Shown here piece by piece: positions 19,010 through 29,089 of a stretch of DNA of 64,000 bases. The position numbers and the translations under genes are program-made. A model generated the notes under the pieces. The model saw only the letters and a list, made by a program, of their open reading frames with translations. It had not been told where the DNA came from and ran no database searches. The first letter of the stretch is position 1. Each line of letters starts with the position of its first letter. This DNA comes from Mitsuaria sp. 7 (GTDB taxonomy: Bacteria; Pseudomonadota; Gammaproteobacteria; Burkholderiales; Burkholderiaceae_C): assembly GCF_001653795.1 (NCBI RefSeq), contig NZ_CP011514.1, positions 742,163 to 806,162 on the forward strand, read 5' to 3'.

Positions 19010-21610
19010 TCACTGCCGGCTGGCGGCCAGCAACTTCAGCTGGTACAGCGCCGCGTGGGCCTCGCGCGGACTCAGGGCGTCGGGGTCGATGTCCCGCAAC
19101 GCGTCGAGCAGCTCGGACGGCTCCTCGGCCACGGCGCCGGGCGCGGGCTCCGGCGGCGGGGCGAACAGGTCGATCTGCGTCTCGCCTTCGGTGGCGCGGG
19201 CTTCGAGCGCCTCCAGCGCCGCGCGGGCCTGGCGCACGACCGGACCCGGCATGCCGGCCAGACGCGCGACCTGCACGCCGTAGCTGCGGCTCGCGGGGCC
19301 GGGCTGGATCTCGTGCAGGAAGACGATGTCCTCGCCGCTCTCGACCGCCGACACATGCATGTTGACCGCCTGCGGGTGCTTGGCGGGGAACTCGGTCAGC
19401 TCGAAGTAGTGCGTCGCGAACAGCGTGAACGCGCGGCACTTGTCATGCAGGTGGGTGGCGATCGCGCCGGCCAGCGCGAGGCCGTCGAAGGTCGAAGTGC
19501 CGCGGCCGATCTCGTCCATCAGCACCAGCGACTGTTCGGTCGCGCTGTGCAGGATGGCGGCGCCTTCGGTCATCTCCAGCATGAAGGTGGACTGCGCGTT
19601 CGCGAGGTCGTCCGCCGCGCCGATCCGCGTGTGGATCGCGTCGATCGGGCCGAGCCGACACGCCGACGCCGGCACATAGGCGCCGATCGCCGCCAGCAGC
19701 GCGATCAGCGCGACCTGGCGCATGAAGGTGCTCTTGCCGCCCATGTTGGGGCCTGTGATGACCATCAGCTTGGTGCGGGCGTCGAGCCGGCAGTCGTTGG
19801 CCATGAACTCGCCGGCGCCGGTTTCGCGCAGCCGCGCCTCGACCACCGGATGGCGGCCGCCCTGGATGTCGATGCAGGGATGCGGGACGAACTCGGGACG
19901 GCACCAGTTCAGCGTCGCCGCGCGTTCCGCCAACGCGGCCAGCACGTCCAGCGAGGCGAGCGAGCGCGCCAGGCGGCTCAGCGCCGGCATCTCCTCGGTG
20001 AGCTGGTCGATGACCAGATCGAAGAGCATCTTCTCGCGGGCCAGCGCGCGCTCGTTCGCGGACAGCGACTTGTCCTCGAAGGCCTTGAGCTCGGGGGTGA
20101 TGAAACGCTCGGCGTTCGTCAGCGTCTGCCGGCGCGTGTAGTCGGCGGGAATCTTGCCGAGGCCGCTGTTGGTGACCTCGATATGGAAGCCGTGCACCTT
20201 GTTGAACTTGACCCGCAGGTTGTTGATGCCGGTGCGCGCGCGCTCGCGGACCTCCATCGCGAGCAGGAACTGGTCGCAGTCGGTCTGCACGGCGCGCAGG
20301 TCGTCGAGTTCCTCGTCGAAGCCCTTGGCGATCACGCCGCCTTCGCGGATCAGCGCCTGCGGTTCTTCCGCGATCGCGCGGGTCAGCAGCTCGGCGATGT
20401 GCGGCGATGCGCGCAGGCCTTCGGACAGCTGGTCGAGCAGCGCTGCGCCGCCCGGGACCGTCTGTGCGAGTTCGGGCAGGATCAGCAGCGTCGCGCGCAG
20501 TCCGGCGAGTTCGCGCGGACGCACTTGGCGCAGCGCGATGCGAGCGGTGATGCGCTCGACATCGGAGACCTGCCGGAACGCCTCGCGCAGCGGCTCGAAA
20601 CCGGTGCTCACCAGCTCGGCGATCGCGCCCTGACGCTCGCGGGCGACGGTGCGATCCCGCTCCGGATGCAGCAGCCAGGAACGCAGGGCGCGGCTGCCCA
20701 TGCCGGTGCGGCAGGTGTCCAGCAGCGACAGCAGCGTCGGCGAGGTCTCGCCGCGCAGCGTCTGCGTCAATTCCAGGTTGCGTTGCGTGGCCGGCGGCAG
20801 GTCCAGCAGGTCGGACGCGCGCAGCACGCGCAGGCTCTTCACATGCTTGAGCGCGCGAGTGCCCTGCGTGCTCTCGGCATAGGACAGCAGGCAGGACGCG
20901 GCCGCATGGGCGACGGGCAGGTCCTGCGCGTTGAGGCCCTGCAGGTTGACGACGCCCAGCTGTTCGCAGAGCTTGCGGTTGCCCAGGTTGGCATCGAACT
21001 GCCAGCTCTGGCGGTTCGTGATCGGCAGCTTGGCGGCCAGCACGGCCTGAGGATGCTTCTCGCGGTCGACCAGGACCTCGGCCGGCGACAAACGGGCGAG
21101 CCACGAGGCGAGGTCGCGCTCGCCGCATTGCGCCAGCCCGACCTGACCCTGCGTCATCGAGAGCCAGGCCAGACCGAAGGTCTTGCCCTGCGTCGCGATG
21201 GACAGGAGGACCGAGTCCTGCTTGTCGGCGAGCAGTTCCGCATCGATCACGGTGCCCGGCGTGGCGACCCGCGTCACCTTGCGCTCGACGGGGCCCTTGG
21301 TGGCGCCCACTTCACCGGTCTGTTCGGCGATTGCCACGGACTCGCCGAGCTTGATCAGCTTGCCGAGATAGGACTCCAGCGAATGCACCGGCACGCCGGC
21401 CATGACCACCGGCTCGCCACCGCTCTGGCCGCGGGTCGTCAGCGTGACGTCTAGCAGTGCGTTCGCCTTGCGCGCGTCGTCGAAGAAGACCTCGTAGAAG
21501 TCCCCCATCCGGTAGAAAAGCAGCGTGTCCGGATGCTCGGCCTTGAGGCCGAAATACTGCTGCATCATCGGCGTGTGGTGGCTGAAATCGGCGGAGACGG
21601 CGCTGGTCAT
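19010..21610 (-). CDS. mutS: DNA mismatch repair protein MutS
   Basis: Mismatch-recognition ATPase, 866 aa from the ATG at 21610 (M-T-S-A-V), close to the usual 850-860 aa. The mismatch-binding F-x-E motif is in G-D-F-Y-E-V-F, preceded by H-T-P-M-M-Q-Q-Y. The ATPase has Walker A in G-P-N-M-G-G-K-S-T and Walker B in [12 protein letters not shown]. An upstream ATG at 21703 has a GGAG and would add 31 Pro-rich residues; one at 21724 overlaps the stop of the preceding gene by ATGA. The start is therefore not certain, and coupling to the Panacea module is possible. Confidence 0.95.
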   Translation of the reverse strand: MTSAVSADFSHHTPMMQQYFGLKAEHPDTLLFYRMGDFYEVFFDDARKANALLDVTLTTRGQSGGEPVVMAGVPVHSLESYLGKLIKLGESVAIAEQTGEVGATKGPVERKVTRVATPGTVIDAELLADKQDSVLLSIATQGKTFGLAWLSMTQGQVGLAQCGERDLASWLARLSPAEVLVDREKHPQAVLAAKLPITNRQSWQFDANLGNRKLCEQLGVVNLQGLNAQDLPVAHAAASCLLSYAESTQGTRALKHVKSLRVLRASDLLDLPPATQRNLELTQTLRGETSPTLLSLLDTCRTGMGSRALRSWLLHPERDRTVARERQGAIAELVSTGFEPLREAFRQVSDVERITARIALRQVRPRELAGLRATLLILPELAQTVPGGAALLDQLSEGLRASPHIAELLTRAIAEEPQALIREGGVIAKGFDEELDDLRAVQTDCDQFLLAMEVRERARTGINNLRVKFNKVHGFHIEVTNSGLGKIPADYTRRQTLTNAERFITPELKAFEDKSLSANERALAREKMLFDLVIDQLTEEMPALSRLARSLASLDVLAALAERAATLNWCRPEFVPHPCIDIQGGRHPVVEARLRETGAGEFMANDCRLDARTKLMVITGPNMGGKSTFMRQVALIALLAAIGAYVPASACRLGPIDAIHTRIGAADDLANAQSTFMLEMTEGAAILHSATEQSLVLMDEIGRGTSTFDGLALAGAIATHLHDKCRAFTLFATHYFELTEFPAKHPQAVNMHVSAVESGEDIVFLHEIQPGPASRSYGVQVARLAGMPGPVVRQARAALEALEARATEGETQIDLFAPPPEPAPGAVAEEPSELLDALRDIDPDALSPREAHAALYQLKLLAASRQ

Positions 21611-21720
21611 CGGAAGCGGCGGGAGTGGGAAATGGACAACGCCCTCGGGCTGAGGGCGCTGGGGTGGCGGATTGGAGGACGAGTGTAGGGCATGGCCGTT
21701 CATGATCGGGCGCTCCGGGT

Positions 21721-22143
21721 TCATTGGTAGAGGCGGTGCTCGGGATCGAGCCAGACGATGTAGAAGACTTCGTCGACCAGGATGCCGTGGACGCGACCGT
21801 GCTTGTTGGCGCTGAGTTGGAATTGCCAGGCTTCGAGTCGCCTCCAATCCGCTGTCAGATGAACGTATCCGGCTGGCTCCGTTGTCGCCCCCCAGTCATG
21901 GCGGTGGGCCCGGAGCGACTTGTCCTTCGCGGTGCGGAATTCTGCGGGCCGCAAGGTGGACATGGCCTGAAGTCGCAGTAGCAATTGGCGGAAGTAGGCA
22001 GACGCATCAGGCATGTCACTCCACTCGAACTTTCGACTCGACTGCAGATGCATGAATGAAAACCTCAACAGGTGATCCGGCAATCCGAGTGCAGCGTGTT
22101 GTCGCGTGGCCGTCCCTGGAAGGGCGTGTTTCCTGGCGGTCAT
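21721..22143 (-). CDS. Uncharacterised protein coupled to a Panacea antitoxin; candidate toxin
   Basis: 140-aa protein with no family I can name securely. The N-terminal third is helical and basic, the middle has [12 protein letters not shown], and the C-terminus ends in a strand-rich [19 protein letters not shown], then H-R-L-Y. Such a basic N-half with a terminal beta sheet and late D-P-x-H recalls small RelE/MqsR-like ribonuclease toxins, but this is inference. Its ATG overlaps the stop of the DUF4065 gene (ATGA, 22140-22143), the usual antitoxin-toxin coupling. It ends at 21721, where another ATGA could couple it to a long form of mutS. Confidence 0.55.
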   Translation of the reverse strand: MTARKHALPGTATRQHAALGLPDHLLRFSFMHLQSSRKFEWSDMPDASAYFRQLLLRLQAMSTLRPAEFRTAKDKSLRAHRHDWGATTEPAGYVHLTADWRRLEAWQFQLSANKHGRVHGILVDEVFYIVWLDPEHRLYQ

Positions 22144-22610
22144 GCAGCCTCCGGGCGAGCGGCTTCGGCTTGAAAGAACCTCTTCATCGACTCGTGTGAG
22201 ATCTCCTCGGTGCAGCCCGGTTCATGCCTGGAGAAGTCCTTGCGTGCCTCGTTCCATGGGGCTTCGTACCTCGTCCGCATGTGCAAGGAATATCCGGTGT
22301 CGACGCCGTAAAGGTCGATGATCTCGTCCACGTGTTTCTGGAGGCGCTCACCCAGATCCTTGGGCTGGGCGATGCGTTCGGTGATCGGGCAATGCCAGTG
22401 GTCTCCGTAGAGAGCGTCGATCTCTGGGCAGGAAGGGCCGTGCATCCATGCCTCAAAGCGTTCCTCAAAGGCGGGCTCGTCGAAGTTCGCGAGGTGCCAC
22501 CCTTGAACGTAGTACAGCAGCTTGTGGAGCTTGGCCGTCGTGATGGGATCGCCGACTTCCTGGAAGGCAGCAAGGATGTATTCGGCGATCTTCTTGGCGG
22601 TGGAGGGCAT
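22140..22610 (-). CDS. Panacea (SocA-like, DUF4065) antitoxin-domain protein
   Basis: 156-aa protein with a Panacea/DUF4065 domain: K-K-I-A-E-Y-I-L at the start, then the signature L-H-K-L-L-Y-Y-V-Q-G-W-H-L near residue 32 and E-A-W-M-H-G-P-S-C-P-E-I. This fold includes SocA and is known as an antitoxin domain found beside many unrelated toxins. An AGAGGTG ribosome site 8 bp upstream fixes the ATG at 22610. The next gene starts within its stop codon. No DNA-binding HTH is visible. The upstream 90 bp should contain the promoter, because the suhB terminator lies at 22696-22726. Confidence 0.82.
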   Translation of the reverse strand: MPSTAKKIAEYILAAFQEVGDPITTAKLHKLLYYVQGWHLANFDEPAFEERFEAWMHGPSCPEIDALYGDHWHCPITERIAQPKDLGERLQKHVDEIIDLYGVDTGYSLHMRTRYEAPWNEARKDFSRHEPGCTEEISHESMKRFFQAEAARPEAA

Positions 22611-22695
22611 GGCGTTCACCTCTCGGGTCGTTGTGCGAAATGCTTGCAGCCATGCTAGGTCTGCGCCGGCAGCTCGCGCTTCAACCGTTCGCGCC

Positions 22696-22726
22696 AAAAA
22701 CGACAAAGCCCTCCAAGGGAGGGCTT
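22696..22726 (-). terminator. Rho-independent terminator of suhB
   Basis: On the minus strand AAGCCCTCC, CTT loop and GGAGGGCTT form a perfect 9-bp stem, followed by TGTCG and TTTTT (22700-22696). It lies 50 bp after the suhB stop and insulates the Panacea module. Confidence 0.8.
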
Positions 22727-22775
22727 CGTTGATCGGCGTCAAGAACGCCGCGGATCGTCGGGAATGCCGATGGAA

Positions 22776-23753
22776 TCAGGCTTCCGCGCCGCCGTCGTTC
22801 TTCTTGATGCGCACCGGGGCGCGCTTCTTGGGCGCTTCGGTTCCCCCTTCGGTGGTGGCCGCCGCCTTCTTGCGGGGGGCTGCCTTCTCGGTCGGCTCTC
22901 CACCAGCCGCCGCTTCCGCATCGGCATCCAGCGCGTCCTGCGTGATCACGCGGGTGTAGGGCGCCAGGATCTGCACCAGCGGACCGTAGATGCGCGGCGT
23001 GCCGGCCACGATCTCGCGCTGGTGCAGGAAGTCCGGCTCGCCGGTGAAGTTGCCCACCAGGCCGCCCGCTTCCTGGATGATCAGCGAGCCCGCGGCCACG
23101 TCCCACGGGTGCAGGCCGGTCTCGAAGAAGCCGTCGTAATGGCCGGCGGCCACGTAGCACAGGTCCAGCGCGGCCGCGCCCGGACGGCGCACGCCGGCGA
23201 CCTCGGTCATGACTTCCTCGAACATCTTCAGGTAGCGCTTGAAGTTGTCGCCGCGGCGGAACGGGAAGCCCGTGCCGATCAGCGCGTCGCTCATGCGGGT
23301 GCGCTTGCTCACGCGGATGCGCTTGTCGTTCAGGTAGGCGCCGCGGCCCTTGGTCGCGTAGAACAGGTCGTTGCGGGTCGGGTCGTAGACGACGGCCTGC
23401 TGCACGATGTTGCGGTGGGCCAGCGCGATGGACACGCAGTAGAACGGCAGGCCGTGGATGAAGTTGGTCGTGCCGTCCAGCGGGTCGATGATCCACTGGT
23501 ACTCGGAGTGCTTGGCGCCGTATTCGCGGCCGGACTCTTCGGCCAGGATGCCGTGGTCGGGGTAGGCCTGCAGCAGCGTCTCGATGATCGCCTGCTCGGC
23601 GGCCTGGTCCACTTCGGTCACGAAGTCGTTGGGCGACTTGGTGTTGATCTTCAGGATGTCCAGGTCCATCGACGCGCGGTTGATGATCGCGCCGGCGGTA
23701 CGCGCCGCCTTGATGGCGACGTTGAGCATGGGATGGTGAGCGGCTTGCGTCAT
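22776..23753 (-). CDS. suhB: Inositol-1-monophosphatase / SuhB-like protein
   Basis: Lithium-sensitive phosphatase family protein, 325 aa. Metal-site motifs are [17 protein letters not shown] and W-D-V-A-A-G. The E. coli homologue also joins rRNA antitermination complexes. The C-terminus carries an extra 60-residue Ala/Lys/Glu-rich basic tail ([11 protein letters not shown]) beyond the usual 260-270 aa core. ATG at 23753, or 23729 as an alternative. It is divergent from trmJ across 144 bp and ends at a clear terminator. Confidence 0.9.
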   Translation of the reverse strand: MTQAAHHPMLNVAIKAARTAGAIINRASMDLDILKINTKSPNDFVTEVDQAAEQAIIETLLQAYPDHGILAEESGREYGAKHSEYQWIIDPLDGTTNFIHGLPFYCVSIALAHRNIVQQAVVYDPTRNDLFYATKGRGAYLNDKRIRVSKRTRMSDALIGTGFPFRRGDNFKRYLKMFEEVMTEVAGVRRPGAAALDLCYVAAGHYDGFFETGLHPWDVAAGSLIIQEAGGLVGNFTGEPDFLHQREIVAGTPRIYGPLVQILAPYTRVITQDALDADAEAAAGGEPTEKAAPRKKAAATTEGGTEAPKKRAPVRIKKNDGGAEA

Positions 23754-23897
23754 GCGGGACGGTTCCTGTGGGAAGTGGACTGGCGAAAGGAAAGAGCGTG
23801 CACGCGGCCTTGGGACACTCGGGCCGAATTGAATCGGGAACGAGGCAGGGCCGGCGCGGATAATCGACCATTTTGACACAGACTCGTGGTTTCCCCT

Positions 23898-24701
23898 ATG
23901 CCCCCGGCTGACTCCAGCACGACCGCCCGCCCTCCGACGTCGGATCCGACACGTTTCGTGCTGATCGAGACCAGCCACCCCGGCAACGTCGGTTCGACCG
24001 CGCGGGCGATGAAGGTGATGGGCTTCCGCGACCTGGTGCTGGTGCGGCCGCGCTTCGCCGACGTGCTGAGCCAGGAGGAGACGGTCGCGATGGCCAGCGG
24101 CGCGGCCGACATCCTGGCCCGCGCGCGCATCGTGGATCGCGTCGAGGACGCGCTCGACGGCTGCACCTTCGTCTGCGCGACGGCGATGACGCCGAGGGAC
24201 TTCGGACCGCCGACGCGCGAGCCCAGATCGCTCTTCGCAGAACTGGCGAGAGGGGAGTCGACCCCCCATCAGGTGGCCTTCCTTTTCGGGTCCGAGCGCT
24301 ACGGCATGAGCAACGAGGACGTCTACCGCGCGCATGCGGTGCTGTCGATCCCGACGCATCCGGAGTACGGCTCACTGAACCTCGCGCAGGCGGTGCAACT
24401 GGTGTCCTACGACTGGCGCCAGGCGCTGGGCGGCTTCGCGGTGGCGGCGCGCACCGCGGATCCGCAACTCGCGGATGCGCAGGCGGTGCAGGGACTGCTG
24501 ACGCATCTGGAGAGCAGCCTCGTCCACCTCGGCTACCTGGACCCGGCTTCGCCCAAGAAGCTGATGCCGCGCTTGAACCAGCTCTTCAACCGCGCCGGGC
24601 TGACGAAGGAGGAGATCCACATCCTTCGCGGCATCGCCCGGGCGATCGAGAAGACCCACCCCGCGGCGGGCACGCCCCCCGCACTTGGGGGAGACGAGTA
24701 G
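23898..24701 (+). CDS. trmJ: TrmJ-like tRNA (cytidine/uridine-2'-O-)-methyltransferase
   Basis: SPOUT-fold RNA 2'-O-methyltransferase, 267 aa. It shows [13 protein letters not shown] near residue 25, a [10 protein letters not shown] knot motif and S-L-N-L-A-Q-A-V-Q at the SAM-binding trefoil, plus the C-terminal helical extension of TrmJ. It methylates position 32 of tRNAs. ATG at 23898 rather than the GTG at 23886. It is divergent from suhB, a pairing also seen in other proteobacteria. Confidence 0.9.
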   Translation: MPPADSSTTARPPTSDPTRFVLIETSHPGNVGSTARAMKVMGFRDLVLVRPRFADVLSQEETVAMASGAADILARARIVDRVEDALDGCTFVCATAMTPRDFGPPTREPRSLFAELARGESTPHQVAFLFGSERYGMSNEDVYRAHAVLSIPTHPEYGSLNLAQAVQLVSYDWRQALGGFAVAARTADPQLADAQAVQGLLTHLESSLVHLGYLDPASPKKLMPRLNQLFNRAGLTKEEIHILRGIARAIEKTHPAAGTPPALGGDE

Positions 24702-24834
24702 GCAGGGCGTCGCCCTCGACGTGGCGCCCATGCGGCACCGCAGTAAGCCTGCGCCGGGCAAGGTCGGGACCCGCCGCTAAACTGGCCGACCCTCAGCTCC
24801 AGCCCCTCGCGGGCTGCCATCGGGTCCCCCCACC

Positions 24835-25602
24835 ATGTTCCAGCGTCTTCGCGAAGACATCGCCTGCATCCTCGAACGCGACCCCGCCGCCCGCTCGGCC
24901 TGGGAGGTGCTGACCTGTTACCCGGGTCTGCACGCGCTGGTGATGCATCGATGTGCGCACTGGTTCTGGCTGCGTGGCTTCCGCTGGCTGGGGCGCTTCA
25001 CGTCCCACATCGGACGCTTCCTGACGGGCATCGAGATCCACCCCGGCGCGACCATCGGCCGGCGGGTGTTCATCGACCACGGCATGGGCGTCGTCATCGG
25101 CGAGATGACCGAGATCGGCGACGAGGTCACCATCTACCAGGGCGTGACCCTGGGCGGCACCTCGCTGGTGAAGGGCGCCAAGCGGCACCCGACGCTGGAG
25201 CGCGGCGTCATCGTCGGTGCGAACGCCTGCATCCTCGGCGGCTTCACGGTCGGGGAGGGCGCGCGCGTCGGCTCCGGCGCGGTGGTGACCAAGCCGGTGC
25301 CGCCGGGCGCGACGGCGGTCGGCAATCCGGCGCGTGTCATCGAGGCCAAGCTCGATGCCAGACGCGAGGAAGCGGCTGCGCGCATGGGCTTCTCGGCCTA
25401 TGGCGTGACGCAGGGCGACGACCCGGTGGCGCTGGCCATGAAGGGCCTGATCGACAACGCCGCGACCCAGGAGCACCAGATCGCGCTGCTGTGGCAGGCG
25501 ATCGCGAAGCTGTCCGAGCAGGAGCAGACCGATTGCGTGCCGCAGGGCGCGCAGCAGGGCGAGCACTTCGATGCGGCGGAACTGTCGCGGCTGGTGAAGT
25601 GA
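24835..25602 (+). CDS. cysE: Serine O-acetyltransferase
   Basis: First step of cysteine synthesis, 255 aa. After the helical N-terminus (F-Q-R-L-R-E-D-I) comes the left-handed beta-helix of hexapeptide repeats with catalytic His in [10 protein letters not shown] and G-G-T-S. This short N-terminal, epsilon-type form is common in Burkholderiales. A perfect hairpin follows the stop. Upstream lies 133 bp with a possible TAAACT -10 at 24777. Confidence 0.93.
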   Translation: MFQRLREDIACILERDPAARSAWEVLTCYPGLHALVMHRCAHWFWLRGFRWLGRFTSHIGRFLTGIEIHPGATIGRRVFIDHGMGVVIGEMTEIGDEVTIYQGVTLGGTSLVKGAKRHPTLERGVIVGANACILGGFTVGEGARVGSGAVVTKPVPPGATAVGNPARVIEAKLDARREEAAARMGFSAYGVTQGDDPVALAMKGLIDNAATQEHQIALLWQAIAKLSEQEQTDCVPQGAQQGEHFDAAELSRLVK

Positions 25603-25637
25603 GCCGCTGATCCACTCCGCTCCGCGCGGAAACGCAG

Positions 25638-25666
25638 AAGGGCGCCGATGGCGCCCTTCGTTCTTT
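25638..25666. terminator. Bidirectional terminator between cysE and slyD
   Basis: AAGGGCGCC, GAT loop and GGCGCCCTT make a perfect 9-bp stem followed by CGTTCTTT. It lies between two convergent genes and can serve cysE directly and slyD from the other side. Confidence 0.75.
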
Positions 25667-25698
25667 CGAGTGCCCCATCGAGGGGGCTCGAGCAGTGA

Positions 25699-26202
25699 TC
25701 AGTGATGGTGACCGTGGTCGCCGTGCGCGTGGCCGTGTTCGACCTCTTCCTGCGACGCGGCGCGGACGTCGGTCACCTTGACGCTGATCTTCAGGTGCTG
25801 GCCGGCCAGCGGGTGGTTGCCGTCCAGGTGCACGGTGTCGCCCTTCACCTTCACGACCGTGAAGACATGGAAGCCGTCATCGGCCACCGGCTCTTCCTCG
25901 CCGTCCTTGGCCTGGCGGATCTGGATCTGGCCGCCGACCTTCACGCCGGGCGGGAAGTCCTTCTTCGGGATGGTGATCAGCAGGCTCTCGTCGCGCTCGC
26001 CGAAGCCGGTCTCGGGCGTCAGCTCGATCGTGGTGGCGAAGCCCTTCTCCTGGCCTTCCAGCGCCGCTTCGACGGCGGGCAGCGTGTTGCCGTAGCCGCC
26101 GATCAGCAGCGCCATCGGCTCATCGGTCTTCTCGATGATCTGGCCGAGCTTGTTCGCGACCTTCAGTTCGACGGTGGCGATGGTGTCCTTGGTGATCTTC
26201 AT
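25699..26202 (-). CDS. slyD: FKBP-type peptidyl-prolyl isomerase SlyD
   Basis: Prolyl isomerase and metallochaperone, 167 aa. The FKBP halves flank an insert-in-flap domain (G-Y-G-N-T-L-P-A-V-E-A-A-L, G-F-G-E-R-D), and the C-terminus is His-rich (E-H-G-H-A-H-G-D-H-G-H-H-H), the nickel-binding tail of SlyD. It supports protein folding and nickel delivery to hydrogenase or urease in other bacteria. It is downstream of mog and darP in one direction. Confidence 0.92.
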   Translation of the reverse strand: MKITKDTIATVELKVANKLGQIIEKTDEPMALLIGGYGNTLPAVEAALEGQEKGFATTIELTPETGFGERDESLLITIPKKDFPPGVKVGGQIQIRQAKDGEEEPVADDGFHVFTVVKVKGDTVHLDGNHPLAGQHLKISVKVTDVRAASQEEVEHGHAHGDHGHHH

Positions 26203-26223
26203 GGTGGGTGTGCGTGGTGGAGT

Positions 26224-26824
<601 letters not shown>

Positions 26825-26832
<8 letters not shown>

Positions 26833-27430
26833 CGTCGTCCTCGGCGCCGTCCGCGTCATCGTCGGCGGACGTCTGGCCCTTGGCCGCGAGCACGTGGCTC
26901 TTCACGAGCTGGAACAGCTCGCGCCAGGCGCGGCCGTTGCGCTGCTCGGGCGCCTGGGCGCGGTCCTTGCGGGCGGCGCGGATCAGGCTGCGCAGCTGCT
27001 GCGTGTCGACCTCGTCGAAGGCGTCGAGGAAGCCCTGCAGCGCGTTGTCGTCCTCGACGAGGCGCACGCGCCAGCGCTCGGCCTGGTGCAGTTCGAGCGA
27101 GTCCTGCGCGCGGCCGAGCTTGAACTCGGCGACGGCTTCGCGGATCGGTTCGGGATCGACCTGGCGCATCAGCTTGCCGATCAGCTGCAGATGGCGCTTC
27201 TTGCCGCTGCGGGCGGTGCCGGCGACGATGCGGCGGCCTTCCTTGATCGCGTCGAGCAGCGACTCGGGCAGGTCGAGCGCGGCCACGCGCTTCTCGGGCA
27301 GCGTGAGCAGCTCCTCGCCCAGCGCCTGCAGCGCATCCATGTCGCGCTTGAGCTGGCTCTTGCTGGGGCGGTCGTCTTCGAAGTCGTCGAAGTCCGCGCG
27401 GTCGTCTTGGTCGTCGTGGTCGGCGTTCAT
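26825..27430 (-). CDS. darP: DarP (YjgA/DUF615) ribosome assembly factor
   Basis: Late 50S subunit assembly factor of the DUF615 family, 201 aa. The core includes S-K-S-Q-L-K-R-D-M-D-A-L-Q, A-L-D-L-P-E-S-L and R-R-I-V-A-G-T-A-R-S-G-K-K-R-H-L-Q-L-I-G-K-L-M-R, a helical bundle. Both termini are strongly acidic (D-D-x-D-D-R at the start, D-D-D-E at the end). It is divergent from pmbA, the conserved genomic partner of yjgA in proteobacteria. Confidence 0.9.
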
Positions 27431-27551
27431 GAGAGGGGAAAAGCGAGAAGCCCCGACCGGGAGGGCGGGGCACAGCGCCCGTATGATAGTCGCCACCCCG
27501 CCGCGGCCTCGGATTCCCCCAGGCCGCGCTGCTTTCAAAGAGACCGCATTC

Positions 27552-28919
27552 ATGAGTCAAGCCGAGCAAGGATTCGCCTACAGCCAGGACCACTTCCGCC
27601 AGTTGATCGAGGACGTCCTGGCCGAGGCCAAACGCCAGGGCGCCACCGACGCCGGCGCGGAAGTGTCCGAGGGCAGCGGCATGTCCGTGTCGGTGCGGCG
27701 CGGCCAGCTGGAGAACGTGGAGCGCAACCGCGACAAGTCGCTGGGCATCTCGGTCTACCTGGGCCAGCGCAGAGGCAACGCGAGCACGTCGGATTTCTCG
27801 CCGCAGGCGCTGAAGGACACGGTCCGTGCGGCCTACGACATCGCCCGCTTCACGGCCGAGGATGAGTTCGCCGGCCTGCCGGACGAGCAGGACCTGTCGC
27901 TCGACGAGGCGGCGCGGCCGTCGTTGGACCTGTTCCACCCGTGGGCGGTCACCGCCGAGCAGGCCGCCGAACTGGCGCTGCGCTGCGAGGACGCGGCGCT
28001 GAAGACGGACGCGCGCATCACCAACTCGGAAGGCGCGGCGGTCTCTGCGCAGCAGTCGCACTTCTATTCGGGCAACTCGCGCGGCTTCCGCGGCGGGTAT
28101 TCGAGCTCGCGGCATTCGCTGTCGGTGGCTCCGATCGCAGGACGCGGCGCCGGCATGGAGCGCGACGCCTGGTACAGCTCGATGCGCGATGCGGCCGACC
28201 TGTCCTCCGCTGAAACGATCGGCCGCTACGCCGCCGAGCGCGCGCTGGCACGGCTCAAGGGCCGCAAGGTCAAGACGGCCAGCGTGCCGGTGCTGTTCGA
28301 GGCCCCGGTCGCGGCCGGCCTGCTGGGCGCGCTCGTGCAGGCCACCAGCGGCGGCGCGCTGTATCGCCGCGCCACCTTCCTGCTGGACAGCCTGGACCAG
28401 CAGATCCTCTCGCCGCACGTCGAGGTGGTCGAGGATCCGCACATCATCAAGGGCAAGGGCAGCTCGCCCTTCGACGACGAAGGCGTGGTCACCAAGGCCC
28501 GCACCGTGGTCGACGCGGGCGTGCTGAAGGGCTACTTCCTGTCGACCTATTCGGCGCGCAAGCTGGGCCTGCGCACGACGGGCCACGCGGGCGGCTCGCA
28601 CAACCTGACGATGCGCAGCAAGGCGACGGCACCCGGCGACGATCTGCCGACGATGCTGCGCCGCCTCGGCACCGGCCTGTTCGTGACCGAGCTGATGGGG
28701 CAGGGCGTCAACTACGTGACCGGCGACTACTCGCGCGGCGCGAGCGGCTACTGGGTCGAGAACGGCGTCATCGCCTTCCCGGTCAACGAGATCACGATCG
28801 CGGGCAACGTCAAGGAGATGTTCAAGCAGATCGTGGGCATCGGCGCCGACACGTACACGCTGGGCAGCAAGACGGTGGGATCCATCCTGCTGGAGAACAT
28901 GAAGCTCGCAGGCGCGTGA
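27552..28919 (+). CDS. pmbA: Metalloprotease PmbA (TldE subunit)
   Basis: Subunit of the TldD/TldE protease used in peptide (microcin-type) maturation and CcdA turnover, 455 aa. It has the S-V-R-x-G-x-L-E-N-V-E-R motif, L-T-M-R-S-K-A and T-G-D-Y-S-R-G-A-S-G-Y-W-V-E-N-G near the C-terminus. Like other PmbA proteins it lacks the H-E-x3-H of TldD. Upstream, TATGAT at 27482 could be its -10 box. tldD is not in the window. Confidence 0.93.
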   Translation: MSQAEQGFAYSQDHFRQLIEDVLAEAKRQGATDAGAEVSEGSGMSVSVRRGQLENVERNRDKSLGISVYLGQRRGNASTSDFSPQALKDTVRAAYDIARFTAEDEFAGLPDEQDLSLDEAARPSLDLFHPWAVTAEQAAELALRCEDAALKTDARITNSEGAAVSAQQSHFYSGNSRGFRGGYSSSRHSLSVAPIAGRGAGMERDAWYSSMRDAADLSSAETIGRYAAERALARLKGRKVKTASVPVLFEAPVAAGLLGALVQATSGGALYRRATFLLDSLDQQILSPHVEVVEDPHIIKGKGSSPFDDEGVVTKARTVVDAGVLKGYFLSTYSARKLGLRTTGHAGGSHNLTMRSKATAPGDDLPTMLRRLGTGLFVTELMGQGVNYVTGDYSRGASGYWVENGVIAFPVNEITIAGNVKEMFKQIVGIGADTYTLGSKTVGSILLENMKLAGA

Positions 28920-28949
28920 TCGCCGACTGATCCCGACCGATCTCCGATG

Positions 28950-28979
28950 AAGCGGCGCCTTGGGCGCCGCTTCGCTTTT
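28950..28979 (+). terminator. Terminator of pmbA
   Basis: AAGCGGCGCC, TTG loop and GGCGCCGCTT form a 10-bp perfect stem followed by CGCTTTT, 30 bp past the pmbA stop. Confidence 0.8.
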
Positions 28980-29045
28980 GGGGAGCTCTCCGGGGTTGTC
29001 AGGTTGACGCCAGCCGTGCGGTGGTTAATCCTCTTTTCGCTCAGA

Positions 29046-29065
29046 GGCGCCCGTGACGGGGCGCC
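29046..29065 (+). other. Hairpin in the leader of the TRAP binding-protein gene
   Basis: GGCGCCC and GGGCGCC pair around a GTGACG loop, 13 bp before the AAGGAG ribosome site of the gene at 29090. It may stabilise the mRNA or act as a weak attenuator. Confidence 0.45.
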
Positions 29066-29089
29066 CATACCAACGAAAAAGGAGACTTC

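Noticed and set aside
22184..22573. Alternative frame inside the Panacea gene
   Set aside because: Ser/Thr/Arg-rich out-of-frame translation; the Panacea frame has the domain motifs and ribosome site.
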